Source of the DNA: Armatimonadota bacterium
GTDB taxonomy: Bacteria > Sysuimicrobiota > Sysuimicrobiia > Sysuimicrobiales > Sysuimicrobiaceae
Direction of reading: 5' to 3'
Assembly (NCBI GenBank): GCA_025060455.1
Contig: JANXBY010000008.1
Coordinates: forward strand, 1-64,000
DNA length: 64,000 bases
This document shows positions 34,633 through 44,122 of the stretch, in pieces. A program made the position numbers and the translations under genes. Every line of letters begins with the position of its first letter. Position 1 is the first letter of the stretch. Below the pieces are notes generated by a model that searched no databases, had not been told where the DNA came from, and saw only the letters and a list, made by a program, of their open reading frames with translations.

Positions 34633-35997
34633 TCAGGCCGGCTGCAGCGCCTGCAGGCCTTCCAGCGCCTTGCGGATGTCCGCCTCGGGGTAGTCGAAGT
34701 CCCGCATCCGGCCGCTCAGGTACTCCTCGTAGGCCGCCAGGTCGAAGTGTCCGTGCCCCGACAGGTTGAACAGGATGGCCTTGGATTCCCCGGCCTCCCG
34801 GCACGCGATGGCCTCGTCGATGGCCCGCCGCACCGCGTGGGCGCTCTCCGGGGCCGGCGGGATGCCCTCCGTCCGCGCGAAGGTCACCGCGGCCTCGAAC
34901 ACCGCGGTCTGGGGGTACGCCACCGCCTCGATGTAGCCCTGGTCGTACAGCAGGCACACCGTGGGTGCGTCCCCGTGGTACCGCAGCCCGCCCGCGTGGA
35001 TGCCGGGCGGGATGAACGCGTGGCCAAGGGTGTACATCTTCAGCAGCGGGGTGGTGCGCGCGGTGTCCCCGAAGTCGTACAGGTATCGGCCCTTGGTGAG
35101 GGTGGGACACGCGGTGGGCTCCACCGCGACCACCCGCAGATTCCGGCCGCGGAGCTTGTCGTGCAGGAAGGGGAAGCTCAGGCCCGCGAAGTTGCTACCG
35201 CCCCCGATGCAGCCGATCACCACGTCCGGGTAGTCGTCCACCAGCTCCATCTGGCGCTTGGCCTCCAGGCCGATGACCGTCTGGTGCAACAGGACGTGGT
35301 TGAGCACGCTGCCCAGGGAGTACTTGGTATCCTCGTGGGTCGCCGCGTCCTCCACCGCCTCGCTGATGGCGATCCCGAGGCTGCCGGGCGAGTCGGGGTC
35401 CTGTTCCCGGATGGACCGGCCTGCGTGGGTGCGGTCGCTGGGGCTCGGGATCACCTCCGCGCCCCACGTCTCCATGAGGATGCGGCGGTAGGGCTTCTGC
35501 TGGTAACTGACCCGCACCATGTACACGGTGCACTCCAGCCCGAACATCCGGCAGGCCATGGCCAGAGCCGACCCCCACTGACCCGCGCCGGTCTCCGTGG
35601 TGAGCCGCCGCACCCCCTCCTGCCGGTTGTAGAACGCCTGCGCCACCGCGGTGTTGGGCTTGTGGCTTCCCGCAGGGCTGGTGCCCTCATACTTGTAGTA
35701 GATCCGGGCAGGGGTGCGGAGGGCCGCCTCCAGGCGGCGCGCGCGGAATAGAGGCGTGGGCCTCCACAGCCGGTAGATCTCCCGCACGGGCTCCGGGATC
35801 TCGATCCACCGCTCCGTGCTGACCTCCTGCAGGATGACCTCCCGGGGAAACAAGGGGTCCAGGTCTGCCGGTCCCACGGGCTGCTTGGTCGCCGGGTGCA
35901 GGGGTGGCGGCGGGGGAGACGGTAGGTCCGCCAGGATGTTGTACCACGCCTTCGGCACCTCGCTTTCCGGCAGCACCACCTTGGTGACGTCCTTCAC
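34633..35997 (-). CDS. trpB: Tryptophan synthase beta chain-like, TrpB2 type
   Basis: 454 residues from GTG at 35997 (GGGAGG five bases upstream). The longer N-terminal region and the PLP-lysine motif [18 protein letters not shown], with [10 protein letters not shown] and the phosphate loop [10 protein letters not shown], mark the TrpB2 subgroup (COG1350). TrpB2 condenses indole and serine but pairs poorly with TrpA. No trpA or other trp gene is near. The start overlaps the upstream CYTH-like gene as GTGA. Confidence 0.92.
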   Translation of the reverse strand: MKDVTKVVLPESEVPKAWYNILADLPSPPPPPLHPATKQPVGPADLDPLFPREVILQEVSTERWIEIPEPVREIYRLWRPTPLFRARRLEAALRTPARIYYKYEGTSPAGSHKPNTAVAQAFYNRQEGVRRLTTETGAGQWGSALAMACRMFGLECTVYMVRVSYQQKPYRRILMETWGAEVIPSPSDRTHAGRSIREQDPDSPGSLGIAISEAVEDAATHEDTKYSLGSVLNHVLLHQTVIGLEAKRQMELVDDYPDVVIGCIGGGSNFAGLSFPFLHDKLRGRNLRVVAVEPTACPTLTKGRYLYDFGDTARTTPLLKMYTLGHAFIPPGIHAGGLRYHGDAPTVCLLYDQGYIEAVAYPQTAVFEAAVTFARTEGIPPAPESAHAVRRAIDEAIACREAGESKAILFNLSGHGHFDLAAYEEYLSGRMRDFDYPEADIRKALEGLQALQPA

Positions 35998-36662
35998 GGT
36001 GTCCTCCCGACGTACGGCCTTGACCGACGGGGTTCGACGCCCGGGGTCGGGCGCCCTGCCAGGGCGCGCGCCACGAACTGCGGAAACCCCTCCGACAGGC
36101 CCTCCCGCCCGGCCAGCCCCAGCACCCGCAGGATAGACCGCATCCTGCGGCTGGCCTGCCCCGCGCTTGCCACCCGCACCGCCACCTCCGCCCACCAACC
36201 CAGTTCCACCGCCCGGCCTGCCCCGTCGGCACGTACCTTCTCCACCACCACCTCCGCACCGCCGGGCAGGGTCCACGCACGGCCCCTCAGGTGGTGGATG
36301 CGGAAGTGGGGCTCAAACCCCAGCGCCCTTGCCACGCGCTCCACGTCCCGCCGGGTCCCTTCATACAGGCACACCTTCCCCTGGCCCAGGGCCGGCCACC
36401 GCACCACCAAGCCTCCAGCCGATCGGGTTCGCGCCACGCTGAGCAGCAGCCGGCAGCGCCGGTGGGGCCTGCGGTCCTCGCGTAACCGCAGCACTTCCGC
36501 GGCCGGCCCTCCACCCGGCCGACGAAACACCGTGTCGGTGAAGGCGTACCGGAAACGCACCCACCCACCCGCCTCCTTCAGCCGGCCTTCCAACTCCGCC
36601 GAGGATTCCAGGGGGAAGCGCACCTCTGCTTCGTACCGCAGCCCGCGGCGTCTGGTAGCCAC
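35994..36662 (-). CDS. CYTH-like protein (possible triphosphate-binding)
   Basis: 222 residues. An N-terminal YEAEVRFPL strand resembles the ExExK-like signature of CYTH domains, although the final basic residue is Arg. Further parts [27 protein letters not shown] and [11 protein letters not shown] fit the alternating basic/acidic strands of class IV adenylate cyclases and thiamine triphosphatases. Conservation is partial, so activity is uncertain. The last bases overlap the trpB start, so the two proteins are made together. Confidence 0.5.
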   Translation of the reverse strand: MATRRRGLRYEAEVRFPLESSAELEGRLKEAGGWVRFRYAFTDTVFRRPGGGPAAEVLRLREDRRPHRRCRLLLSVARTRSAGGLVVRWPALGQGKVCLYEGTRRDVERVARALGFEPHFRIHHLRGRAWTLPGGAEVVVEKVRADGAGRAVELGWWAEVAVRVASAGQASRRMRSILRVLGLAGREGLSEGFPQFVARALAGRPTPGVEPRRSRPYVGRTP

Positions 36663-36667
36663 CGAGC

Positions 36668-38071
36668 TCAGGGGACAGCCGGAAGCGCTGCTGCGCGTTT
36701 AAAGAGTGCAGAGGTGGTCTCGCGTGGTGCACCGGCCCGGCTCTGCCGTGCGAGCCGCGCCAGTTCCTCCCGGCCTTTTGCCAGCTGGCTGTCAAAGCCC
36801 CGATCGAGGTCCGCCACCGTGAGGTCCACCTCCGCGTCTGGCTGCAGCCCGCGCCCTTCCAGCTCCTCGCCCCGCGGGGTCAGCATCCGCGCGATGGCCA
36901 CACTGAGCCCCGCACCGCCCGGCAGGGGAAACGTCACGCTCACCAGCACCGCCCCCGCGGTGCGCACGCCCACCAGGGGCGCCCGTCCGTGGTCCCGCAG
37001 CGCGGCGCTCAGCAGCTCTGCGGCGCTGGCGGTGTCGTCGTCCACCAGAACCACCATGGGGACAGAGGTGTCCAACACAGGCCCGGAGCGCGTCACGTAG
37101 CTCCGCCGCCCCTCCTCCCGGCTTTCCAGGGTGTACACCAAGGACCCGCGCGGGAGGAACAGCTCCGCCACACGGTTCAGCTCGCTCACGAATCCTCCCG
37201 GGTTTCCGCGGAGGTCCAGCACCAGGCCCCGGATCCCCTGCTGCTGGAGTTCCGCTACCGCGCGCGCCAGCCGGGCGCTGGAACCCTGGTTGAACTGGCC
37301 GAACCGGACGTAGCCAACCCCTCCCTCCAACACCGCGTGCTCCACCGCGGGCACCACGATGGGCTCGCGCACGATGGGCACCACCACAGGCCCTGGCTGG
37401 CCGGGCCGCTGTACCGTCAAGGTGACCTGCGTCCCCTGGGGGCCGCGGATGCGGCTGGACACCTGGTCGGCGGTCATGCCCTCGGTGCTGATCCCGTCGA
37501 TGGCCACGATTCGGTCAAAGGGCCGCAGCCCGGCCCGCTGGGCAGGGCTTCCGGAGAACACCAGCCGCGCGTAGAACCTCCCGTCCTTGCTCAGCAGGAG
37601 GATCCCGATGCCCGTGAAGGCGGCCTCGTTTTGCTGCTGGCGTCGCAGCTCCGCCAGCCGCTCTGGGGTGATGAAGCCCGTGTGGGAGTCCCGGAGGCTC
37701 GCAGCCGCCGCCCGCGCCGCCGCGAACTGCAGGTCCCGCTCGGTGAGCCTGCCCGCGGCGGCGCGCACCGCCTGGTCGAACCTCAGCTGGAACTGTTCCC
37801 GGGCGTGGTCCTCCCCGCGTGCGAACAGGTCCGCCAGCGGGGTGGTGATCCCTGCCTGCTGGAGGGCCTGCCGCAGCCCGTCCACCGCTGCCCGGTACAG
37901 CTGCACGGGGTCCGGCCGTGCCACGTGTTCGTCCCGCAACAGCTCCACCACCCGGAACACCAGGGACGCGTCCGCGGCCTGCGCCGGGGACAGAGCAAGA
38001 AGCACCGCGGCGGCCAGGCACACCGCCGCCGCGGGTCTGGCCACGAACCTCCACATACGCCCTCCCACCAC
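36668..38071 (-). CDS. S41-family peptidase with PDZ domain, atypical active site
   Basis: 467 residues: signal peptide ending SPAQAADA, an N-terminal helical region, a PDZ domain (GIGILLLSKDGR to PFDRIVAIDG) and an S41 core. The nucleophile Ser349 is present in DDDTASAAEL, but the place of the usual lysine (TFGKG in the other copy at 2-3 kb) reads TAGAV, with Ala374. Some S41 branches share TAG and may use different catalysis, so loss of activity is not proven. It is five bases upstream of the CYTH-like gene and may belong to the same transcript. Confidence 0.85.
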   Translation of the reverse strand: MVGGRMWRFVARPAAAVCLAAAVLLALSPAQAADASLVFRVVELLRDEHVARPDPVQLYRAAVDGLRQALQQAGITTPLADLFARGEDHAREQFQLRFDQAVRAAAGRLTERDLQFAAARAAAASLRDSHTGFITPERLAELRRQQQNEAAFTGIGILLLSKDGRFYARLVFSGSPAQRAGLRPFDRIVAIDGISTEGMTADQVSSRIRGPQGTQVTLTVQRPGQPGPVVVPIVREPIVVPAVEHAVLEGGVGYVRFGQFNQGSSARLARAVAELQQQGIRGLVLDLRGNPGGFVSELNRVAELFLPRGSLVYTLESREEGRRSYVTRSGPVLDTSVPMVVLVDDDTASAAELLSAALRDHGRAPLVGVRTAGAVLVSVTFPLPGGAGLSVAIARMLTPRGEELEGRGLQPDAEVDLTVADLDRGFDSQLAKGREELARLARQSRAGAPRETTSALFKRAAALPAVP

Positions 38072-38128
38072 CTGGAACCGTACGCAACACTGTTTGCGGC
38101 CATTGTAACGCCGCGATGCACGGCCGTC

Positions 38129-38920
38129 CTACGCCCGCAGCACCACCGAGTCGCCGGGCCCGCACCCCAGGCGAGCGCGGGCGTCGCCTTCCCGCACGGC
38201 CACCTCGGCGAAGCCGTCACTACCGACCAGCACCACCAGCTGCCCTACCTGCGCGTCCCCGTACGTGCGCACCTGCCAGGCCGCGTGGACCTTGCCGGCC
38301 GCTTCCACCCACACGCACTCCGGAAGGTCTGCCAGCCACTCCCCGGGGATGTTGGTGCTCAGGTTCCCGAAGGCGTCCTGCAGGCACACCTCGCCCTGGA
38401 GCCGCCCGGCCTCGCGCCGAGGAGGTACCGCGGGCAGCTGGACCGGGTCGCCCACCGGCGGGCCTGCGTCCTCAAAGGGGAACCCCAGGGCCAGCCAGCG
38501 CGCCGCGGGCGCGAACACGTCGCGTCCCCAGAAGGTGGCCGACACCCGCGTCCGGCGCAGGTCCGGGTGGACGAGCTCTCGGAACTCGGGCTGGCCCAAA
38601 CTGCACGCCGCGGGCCACAGCAGGCCGTTGTCGGGGCCCACCAGGAGGTGGCCCCCGGCCTGCACCACCAGGGCCCGCCGCTCCGTCCCCACGCCCGGGT
38701 CCACCACCGCCAGGTGCACCGTGCCCGGGGGGAAGCTGCGGACCGCGGACCGCAGCAGGTACGCGCCCTCCCGCACGTGGTGCCTGCGAACCGCGTGCCC
38801 CAGGTCCACCACCGCCAGGGTCGCCCCCGGGGCCGGAGCCAGCAACACGGCTTTGACCTCCGCCACGTAGCGGCTGTCCGGCCCGAAGTCGGTGAGCAAG
38901 CTAACCAGGCCCGACCGCAA
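38129..38920 (-). CDS. S-adenosyl-L-methionine hydrolase (adenosine-forming), DUF62 family
   Basis: 263 residues. Family motifs: SLLTDFGPDSRYVAEVKAVL at the N-terminus, VDLGHAVRRHHVREGAYLL, VVDPGVGTERRALVV, GPDNGLLW and FWGRDVFAPAARWLA. This family (related to fluorinase and chlorinase) splits SAM with hydroxide to adenosine and methionine. The fluorinase-specific loop is not evident. The gene lies three bases after the purine permease gene, suggesting a link between SAM-derived adenosine and purine traffic. A TTG start at 38920 is assumed. Confidence 0.92.
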   Translation of the reverse strand: MRSGLVSLLTDFGPDSRYVAEVKAVLLAPAPGATLAVVDLGHAVRRHHVREGAYLLRSAVRSFPPGTVHLAVVDPGVGTERRALVVQAGGHLLVGPDNGLLWPAACSLGQPEFRELVHPDLRRTRVSATFWGRDVFAPAARWLALGFPFEDAGPPVGDPVQLPAVPPRREAGRLQGEVCLQDAFGNLSTNIPGEWLADLPECVWVEAAGKVHAAWQVRTYGDAQVGQLVVLVGSDGFAEVAVREGDARARLGCGPGDSVVLRA

Positions 38921-39927
38921 CCTTCACGCGGGGAAGAGGAAGTACACCACGAAGGCCGCCGCGGCCCCCCACATGAGCGGGTGCACCTGCGCGGCTTTGC
39001 CGCTGAGGGCCTTCAGCACCACGTACGTGATGAACCCCGCGCCGATGCCGTTGGTGATGCTCCACGTGGACGGCATCACCAGCATGGTGACGAAAGCAGG
39101 GACCGCTTCCTCGTAGTCCGTCCAGCGAATGTCCCGCGCCACCGTCATCATGAAGAACCCCACCAGGATGGGGGCGGGCGCGGTGGCCTCCTTGGGGATC
39201 ACCCCGGCCAGGGGGTTGAGGAACATGGCCAGCAGGAACAGCACACCCACCACCACGGACACCAGCCCCGTGCGGCCGCCTTCCGCCACCCCGGCCGCGC
39301 TCTCGATGTAGGTGGTGTTGCTGCTGCTGTTGGCGAACCCTCCGAAGGCCGCGCCCAGGGAGTCCACCAGGAGCACTTGTCGGATGCGGGGCAGCCGGCC
39401 CTGCTGGTCCAGAAAGCCCGCCTCCGCGCCGATGCCCACCACCGTGCCCATGGTGTCGAAGAAGTCCGCCAGCATGATGGAGAAGGTCACCAGGACCACG
39501 GTGGCCACCCCCAACGTGGCGAAGAACCCGAAGTCCACGCGGCCGAACACCCGGTCCAGGCCCCACAGGCCCGCGGGAGCTCCGAACCACCGCTCCGGCA
39601 ACACCGCGGCAGGCCCGAACGCCTTGCCGCCGCCCCACAGGACGTTGGCCACCACGGCGATCGCCGTGGCGAGGAGGATGCCGTACAGGAGCGCACCTCG
39701 CGCCCGCCGCGCCAGCATCCACCCAGTGAGCAGGAACCCGACCACGAAGACCGCCACGGGCAGGGTGTGCAGCCGGCCCAGGGCGAGGGCGGTGGCCTCT
39801 CCCCTGGCCACGAACCCACCGTTCACGAACCCGATGATGGCGATGAACAACCCGATCCCCACCCCGATGGCCCGCTTCACGGATAGGGGGATGGCCGCCA
39901 TGACCGCCTCCCGGAACCGGGTCAGCA

Positions 39928-39964
39928 CCAGCACCAGGATCACCAAGCCCTCCAGGAGGATCAC
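39928..39964. repeat. Direct repeat copy 1 (37 bp) in the permease gene
   Basis: Identical to 40005-40041; offset 77 bases. Encodes the segment VILLEGLVILVL of the permease on the minus strand. The 40 bases between the copies are not seen in either flank. Confidence 0.95.
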
Positions 39965-40004
39965 ATGTCTTCTCCGTGGTTTGCTTCCAGGGGATACCTC
40001 CCGG

Positions 40005-40041
40005 CCAGCACCAGGATCACCAAGCCCTCCAGGAGGATCAC
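40005..40041. repeat. Direct repeat copy 2 (37 bp) in the permease gene
   Basis: Identical to 39928-39964. Since 77 is not a multiple of three, the insertion shifts the reading frame. Confidence 0.95.
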
Positions 40042-40500
40042 GGACATGGCCTGCGGCCACGGGAGTTTGAGCGCGCCGACCAGCTGGAAGGTCACCACCG
40101 CGTTCAGCCCCATCCCGGGGGCCATGGCGAAGGGGTAGTTGGAGGCCAGCCCCATGAGGATGCTGAGCACGCCCGCGGTCAGGCAGGTGACCGTGAGGGC
40201 GGCCGAAAACGGCATCCTCGCGCCCGTGGGGTTCGCCACGGAGCCCAGGATGCTGGGGTTCACGATGATGTAGGCCATGACCATGAAGGTGGCCAGTCCG
40301 GCCCGCACCTCCGTGGCCAGGGTGGTGCCGCGCTCCCGCAGCTGGAAGGTCTTCTCCAGCCAGCCCACCTGTGTGGGAAGGGCACGCGCCGCCTCCGCCA
40401 ACCTCACCACCTCCTGTCCGGCCCCGGCGGGCACAGACCGCCCGCGGCCCGGTCCCATGGTAGACGGGACCCGGACGGGGATCCAGGGAACGTTCGGGAC

Positions 40501-41715
40501 TTACTCCTCCTCGAGGTTGAAGGCCCGGTGCAGGGCCCGCACCGCCCGGGGCACGGAGGCGGCGTCGATGACGCAGGAGATCTTGATCTCCGAGGTACTG
40601 ATCATCTGGATGTTGATCTGCTCCGCGGCCAGGGCGCCGAACATGGCGGCGGCCACCCCGGGATTGCTCACCATCCCCGCGCCCACCACGGAGACCTTGG
40701 CCACCCCCTCCTCGCTTTCCACCTTCGTGGCGCCCAGTTCCCGGGCCACCCGCTCCGCGCCCTCCACCGCGGCCCGCGCGTCCCCGCGGCTCACGGTGAA
40801 GGAGATGTCCGCCCGTCCGCCCCGGCTGGCGGTCTGGACGATCATGTCCACGTTCACGTGGGCCTCCGCCAGCACCCCAAACAGCCGATGCGCCACGCCG
40901 GGCACGTCGGGAAGGTCCTGGACGGTGATCTTGCACACGTCCAGGTCGTGGGTCACCGCGTTCACGGACCGTACCGGCTCCATGGGCTCCTCCCCGATGA
41001 TGGTCCCCTCGGTGTCCTCAAAGGTACTGCGCACGTGTAGCCGAACCCTGTGCAGCTTGGCGTACTCCGCGGCCCGCGTCTGCACCACCACGGCTCCCGA
41101 GGACGCCATCTCCAGCATCTCGTCGTAGGTCAGGTAGGGCAGCTTGCGGGCGTTGGGCACCAGGCGCGGGTCCGCGGTGAACACCCCCGGGACGTCGGTG
41201 TAGATCTCACACACGTCCGCCCCGAGGGCCGCGGCCAGTGCCACCGCGGTGGTGTCGGACCCGCCCCGGCCCAGGGTGGTGAGTTCCCCGGAGGCCGTCA
41301 CCCCCTGGAAGCCCGCCACCACGGGGATGCGGCCGCGGCTGAGCTCGTCCAGGAGCCGCCCCCGCTCCACGTCCAGGATGCGGGCCTTGGTGTGCACGGG
41401 CTCCGTGAGGATTCTGACCTGCCAGCCCGTGAGGGAGGTGGCCCGCTCCCCCTCCTCCTGCAGGGCCATGGCCAAAAGGGCGATGGAGATCTGTTCGCCC
41501 ACCGCCAGCAGCATGTCCAGCTCCCGCGGGGAAGGCCGTTCGGTGATCTGGCGGGCCCGGGCGATCAGCTCGTCCGTGGTGTCCCCGGGGGCGGAGACCA
41601 CCACCACCACCTGGTGTCCGGCCCTCCGCGTGCGGGCCACCCGCCGTGCCACGTGGAACATGCGCTCCGGGGTCGCCACGGAAGTGCCGCCGAACTTCTG
41701 CACGATCAGGCTCAT
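40501..41715 (-). CDS. lysC: Aspartate kinase
   Basis: 404 residues: [15 protein letters not shown] at the N-terminus, [27 protein letters not shown] in the kinase domain, and two C-terminal ACT domains (one at [21 protein letters not shown]). The ACT domains bind lysine or threonine for feedback control. It phosphorylates aspartate, the first step towards lysine, methionine and threonine. It lies 24 bases downstream of hom. Confidence 0.96.
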   Translation of the reverse strand: MSLIVQKFGGTSVATPERMFHVARRVARTRRAGHQVVVVVSAPGDTTDELIARARQITERPSPRELDMLLAVGEQISIALLAMALQEEGERATSLTGWQVRILTEPVHTKARILDVERGRLLDELSRGRIPVVAGFQGVTASGELTTLGRGGSDTTAVALAAALGADVCEIYTDVPGVFTADPRLVPNARKLPYLTYDEMLEMASSGAVVVQTRAAEYAKLHRVRLHVRSTFEDTEGTIIGEEPMEPVRSVNAVTHDLDVCKITVQDLPDVPGVAHRLFGVLAEAHVNVDMIVQTASRGGRADISFTVSRGDARAAVEGAERVARELGATKVESEEGVAKVSVVGAGMVSNPGVAAAMFGALAAEQINIQMISTSEIKISCVIDAASVPRAVRALHRAFNLEEE

Positions 41716-41739
41716 GGCCGCCGCGTCCTCCGGTGTGCT

Positions 41740-43014
41740 CTACTCGATGACCCGCAACAGGGGACTGCAGCCCCTCACCACGGGCATGCGCTGCAGCCGG
41801 TGCAGGACGGACCGCAGCGCCCGCTCGGGCGCAGGGTGGGTGCGCAACAGCACGTCCGCCTCGTCGCCCCGGCTCTGCTGCACGATGGAGTGCAGGCTCA
41901 CCTGCTCCTCCCCGAAGGCGGAGGCCACCTGGGCGAACACCCCAGGCCGGTCCACCACCCGCAGCACCAGGCACGCGGCCAGGACCCGGTCCGCGGCGCT
42001 GCGCACCGCCTTTTGGTGGTAGCAGGTGCAGCTCACCCGGCCGTGCGCCCGGTACCGGCGGTTGCGCGCCACCGCGACTAGGTCCGACAGGACCGCGGAG
42101 GCGGTGGGGTCGCCCCCGGCCCCACGGCCGTACAGCAGCAGCTCGCCGGCCGCCTCAGCCCTCAGCCACACCGCGTTGAACTCCCGGCGCACCGCGGCCA
42201 GGGGGTGCCCGCGGGGCAGCAGGGCGGGGTAGACGGCCGCCTCCACCTCTTCCCCCAGGTCACGGGCGTGGGCCACCAGCTTGAGGGCGAACCCGATCTC
42301 CTTGGTGTAGGTCACCTCCCGCTGGGTGAGCTGCGCGATGCCCTCGCAGTGCACGTCGCTGCGCACCACGCGGCTGTTGAAGGCCACGCTGGCCAGAATG
42401 GCCAGCTTGGCCGCGGCGTCGTGCCCTTCCACGTCCTCGGTGGGGTCGCTTTCCGCAAAGCCCAGGCGCTGGGCCTCGCTCAGGGCCTCCGCGAAGGACA
42501 GCCCCTCCTCGTCCATGCGGGTGAGGATGTAGTTGGTGGTCCCGTTCAGGATGCCCACGATCTCCCGCACCCGGTCGCCCGCCAGGGATTCCTTGAGGGT
42601 TCGGATGACGGGGATCCCGCCCGCCACGCTGGCCTCGAAGAACAGGTCCGCCCCCGCCTGCTCCGCTGCTTCCAGCAGTTCCCGGCCTCGGCTGGCCATG
42701 AGCTGCTTGTTGGCCGTGATCACGGACTTACCCAGGTTCAGGGCTTCCCGCACGTAGCTGCGGGCTGGCTCGATGCCGCCGATCAGCTCCACCACCACGT
42801 CCACCTCCGGGTCCCGCACCACCTGCCATGCATCGTCGGTGAGCAGGTCCCGGTCCACGTGGACGCCCCTGGGTTTGTCCAGGTGCGCCACCGCCACCCG
42901 CCGCAGTACCAGGGGCATCCCCGCCCGGTGGGCCAGCTCGGCGGCGCTCGCCTGCAGCCGGCGCACCACCGCGCTGCCCACGTTTCCCAGCCCCAACAGG
43001 CCCACGCGGAGCAT
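41740..43014 (-). CDS. hom: Homoserine dehydrogenase
   Basis: About 424 residues, start ATG 43014 (GTG 43017 also possible). NAD(P)-binding GLLGLGNVGSAVVRRL, catalytic region with VVELIGGIEPARSYV, GILNGTTNYILTRM and the C-terminal ACT domain (LRVVDRPGVFAQVASAFGEE). It reduces aspartate semialdehyde to homoserine. A TAGAAT seven bases before the start and no ribosome-binding site suggest a leaderless or nearly leaderless message. Confidence 0.96.
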   Translation of the reverse strand: MLRVGLLGLGNVGSAVVRRLQASAAELAHRAGMPLVLRRVAVAHLDKPRGVHVDRDLLTDDAWQVVRDPEVDVVVELIGGIEPARSYVREALNLGKSVITANKQLMASRGRELLEAAEQAGADLFFEASVAGGIPVIRTLKESLAGDRVREIVGILNGTTNYILTRMDEEGLSFAEALSEAQRLGFAESDPTEDVEGHDAAAKLAILASVAFNSRVVRSDVHCEGIAQLTQREVTYTKEIGFALKLVAHARDLGEEVEAAVYPALLPRGHPLAAVRREFNAVWLRAEAAGELLLYGRGAGGDPTASAVLSDLVAVARNRRYRAHGRVSCTCYHQKAVRSAADRVLAACLVLRVVDRPGVFAQVASAFGEEQVSLHSIVQQSRGDEADVLLRTHPAPERALRSVLHRLQRMPVVRGCSPLLRVIE

Positions 43015-43021
43015 CACGCCG

Positions 43022-43051
43022 ATTCTAGCAACGGGCCCGCCAACTCCGTAA
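43022..43051 (-). promoter_or_regulatory. Possible internal promoter of hom-lysC
   Basis: On the minus strand TTACGG (43051-43046), an 18-base spacer and TAGAAT (43027-43022). Transcription would start at or within a few bases of the hom start codon. Confidence 0.5.
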
Positions 43052-43063
43052 CCGGCTGAGCCT

Positions 43064-44122
43064 TCACCCGCCCTCTGCGGGCGTGATCTGAAGGAGGGCC
43101 GCGAGGGCCTCCACGGTGGGATCTACCCGGATCGGAAAGGGGGTTCGGTCCGCGCTGCTCGGGTCCTTCAGCCCGTGTCCGGTAAGCACCGCCACCACGG
43201 TCCCGCGGACCCGCACGCCCTCGCGCGCCAGGCGCAGCAGGCCGGCCACGGAGGCCGCGGAGGCGGGCTCCACGAACAGGCCCTCCTCCTGAGCCAGGCG
43301 CGCCTGTGCGTGCAGGATTTCATCGTCGGACACCGCAAAGATCCGGCCCCCGGACTCCGAGACGGCGCGGATCGCTCCCTCCCAGGAGGCGGGCCGGCCG
43401 ATCCGGATGGCGCTGGCCACCGTCTGGGGCCGCTCCACCGGCCGGCCGAGCACCAGGGGCGCGGCTCCCTCCGCCTGCACGCCCCACATCTGGGGCCGTC
43501 GGTGGGCCGGCAGGGCCTCGCAGAAGCCGCGCCAGTACGCGGTGATGTTGCCCGCGTTGCCCACCGGCAGCACCACCACGTCCGGCGGCCCGCCCAGCTG
43601 ATCCACGATCTCGAAGGCCGCGGTTTTCTGTCCTTCCAGCCGGTAAGGGTTCAGGGAGTTCACCAACGCCAGCGACAGCCGCTCGCTGGCCTCCCGGACC
43701 AGGCGCAGGGCGGCGTCGAAGGAGCACGCAACACTGGCAACCAGCGCCCCGTGCACCCGTGCCTGGGCCAGCTTTCCCTCCGCCACCGCCCCCTCCGGCA
43801 GCACCACCAGGCACCGCAAGCCCGCCCGGGCGGCGTACGCCGCCGCGGAGGCGGCGGTGTTGCCGGTGGACGCGCACACCACCGCCTGGGCGCCGGCTTC
43901 CAGTGCCTTGGCCACCGCCACCACCATCCCCCGGTCCTTGAAGGAGCCGGTGGGGTTCGCGCCCTCCCACTTGAAGTACAGCTCCGCGTCCGGAAGGTCC
44001 CGGGCGACGGACACCGAGGGCACCAGGGGCGTGTTGCCCTCCCGGAGGGAAAGGGGCGGGGTGCGGTCGCTGACCGGCAGGCGGTCCGCGAAGGCCTGCA
44101 GCACCCCCGGCCAGGGCCTCAT
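43064..44122 (-). CDS. thrC: Threonine synthase
   Basis: 352 residues from ATG at 44122, overlapping the pheA stop as ATGA. PLP-lysine motif GANPTGSFKDRGM, phosphate loop VLPVGNAGN, STGNTAASAAAYAARAG. It converts O-phosphohomoserine to threonine. A homoserine kinase gene is not present in the window. It is 49 bases upstream of hom. Confidence 0.95.
   Translation of the reverse strand: MRPWPGVLQAFADRLPVSDRTPPLSLREGNTPLVPSVSVARDLPDAELYFKWEGANPTGSFKDRGMVVAVAKALEAGAQAVVCASTGNTAASAAAYAARAGLRCLVVLPEGAVAEGKLAQARVHGALVASVACSFDAALRLVREASERLSLALVNSLNPYRLEGQKTAAFEIVDQLGGPPDVVVLPVGNAGNITAYWRGFCEALPAHRRPQMWGVQAEGAAPLVLGRPVERPQTVASAIRIGRPASWEGAIRAVSESGGRIFAVSDDEILHAQARLAQEEGLFVEPASAASVAGLLRLAREGVRVRGTVVAVLTGHGLKDPSSADRTPFPIRVDPTVEALAALLQITPAEGG

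Larger units (their letters stand above)
38924..40458 (-). pseudogene. NCS2-type purine permease (AzgA/PbuG-like), interrupted by a 77-bp insertion
   Basis: The N-terminal part (40458 to 39961, 165 residues) has TLATEVRAGLATFMVMAYIIVNPSIL and SNYPFAMAPGMGLNA, typical of AzgA-like adenine/guanine/hypoxanthine permeases. After VILLEGLVILVL it runs into a foreign tail and stops at 39961. The C-terminal part (39964 to 38924, 346 residues) starts again at VILLEGLVILVL and continues through FFDTMGTVVGIG and SSSNTTYIES to the end. A 37-bp direct repeat 77 bases apart spans the break; removing 77 bases restores one frame of about 485 residues. The C-terminal frame has a GTG at 39964 with GGAGA upstream. 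A real lesion, a split gene or an assembly error are all possible. Confidence 0.8.

Noticed and set aside
40459-40500. Possible purine riboswitch before the permease
   Set aside because: Only 42 bases separate lysC and the permease gene, and no aptamer motif is visible.
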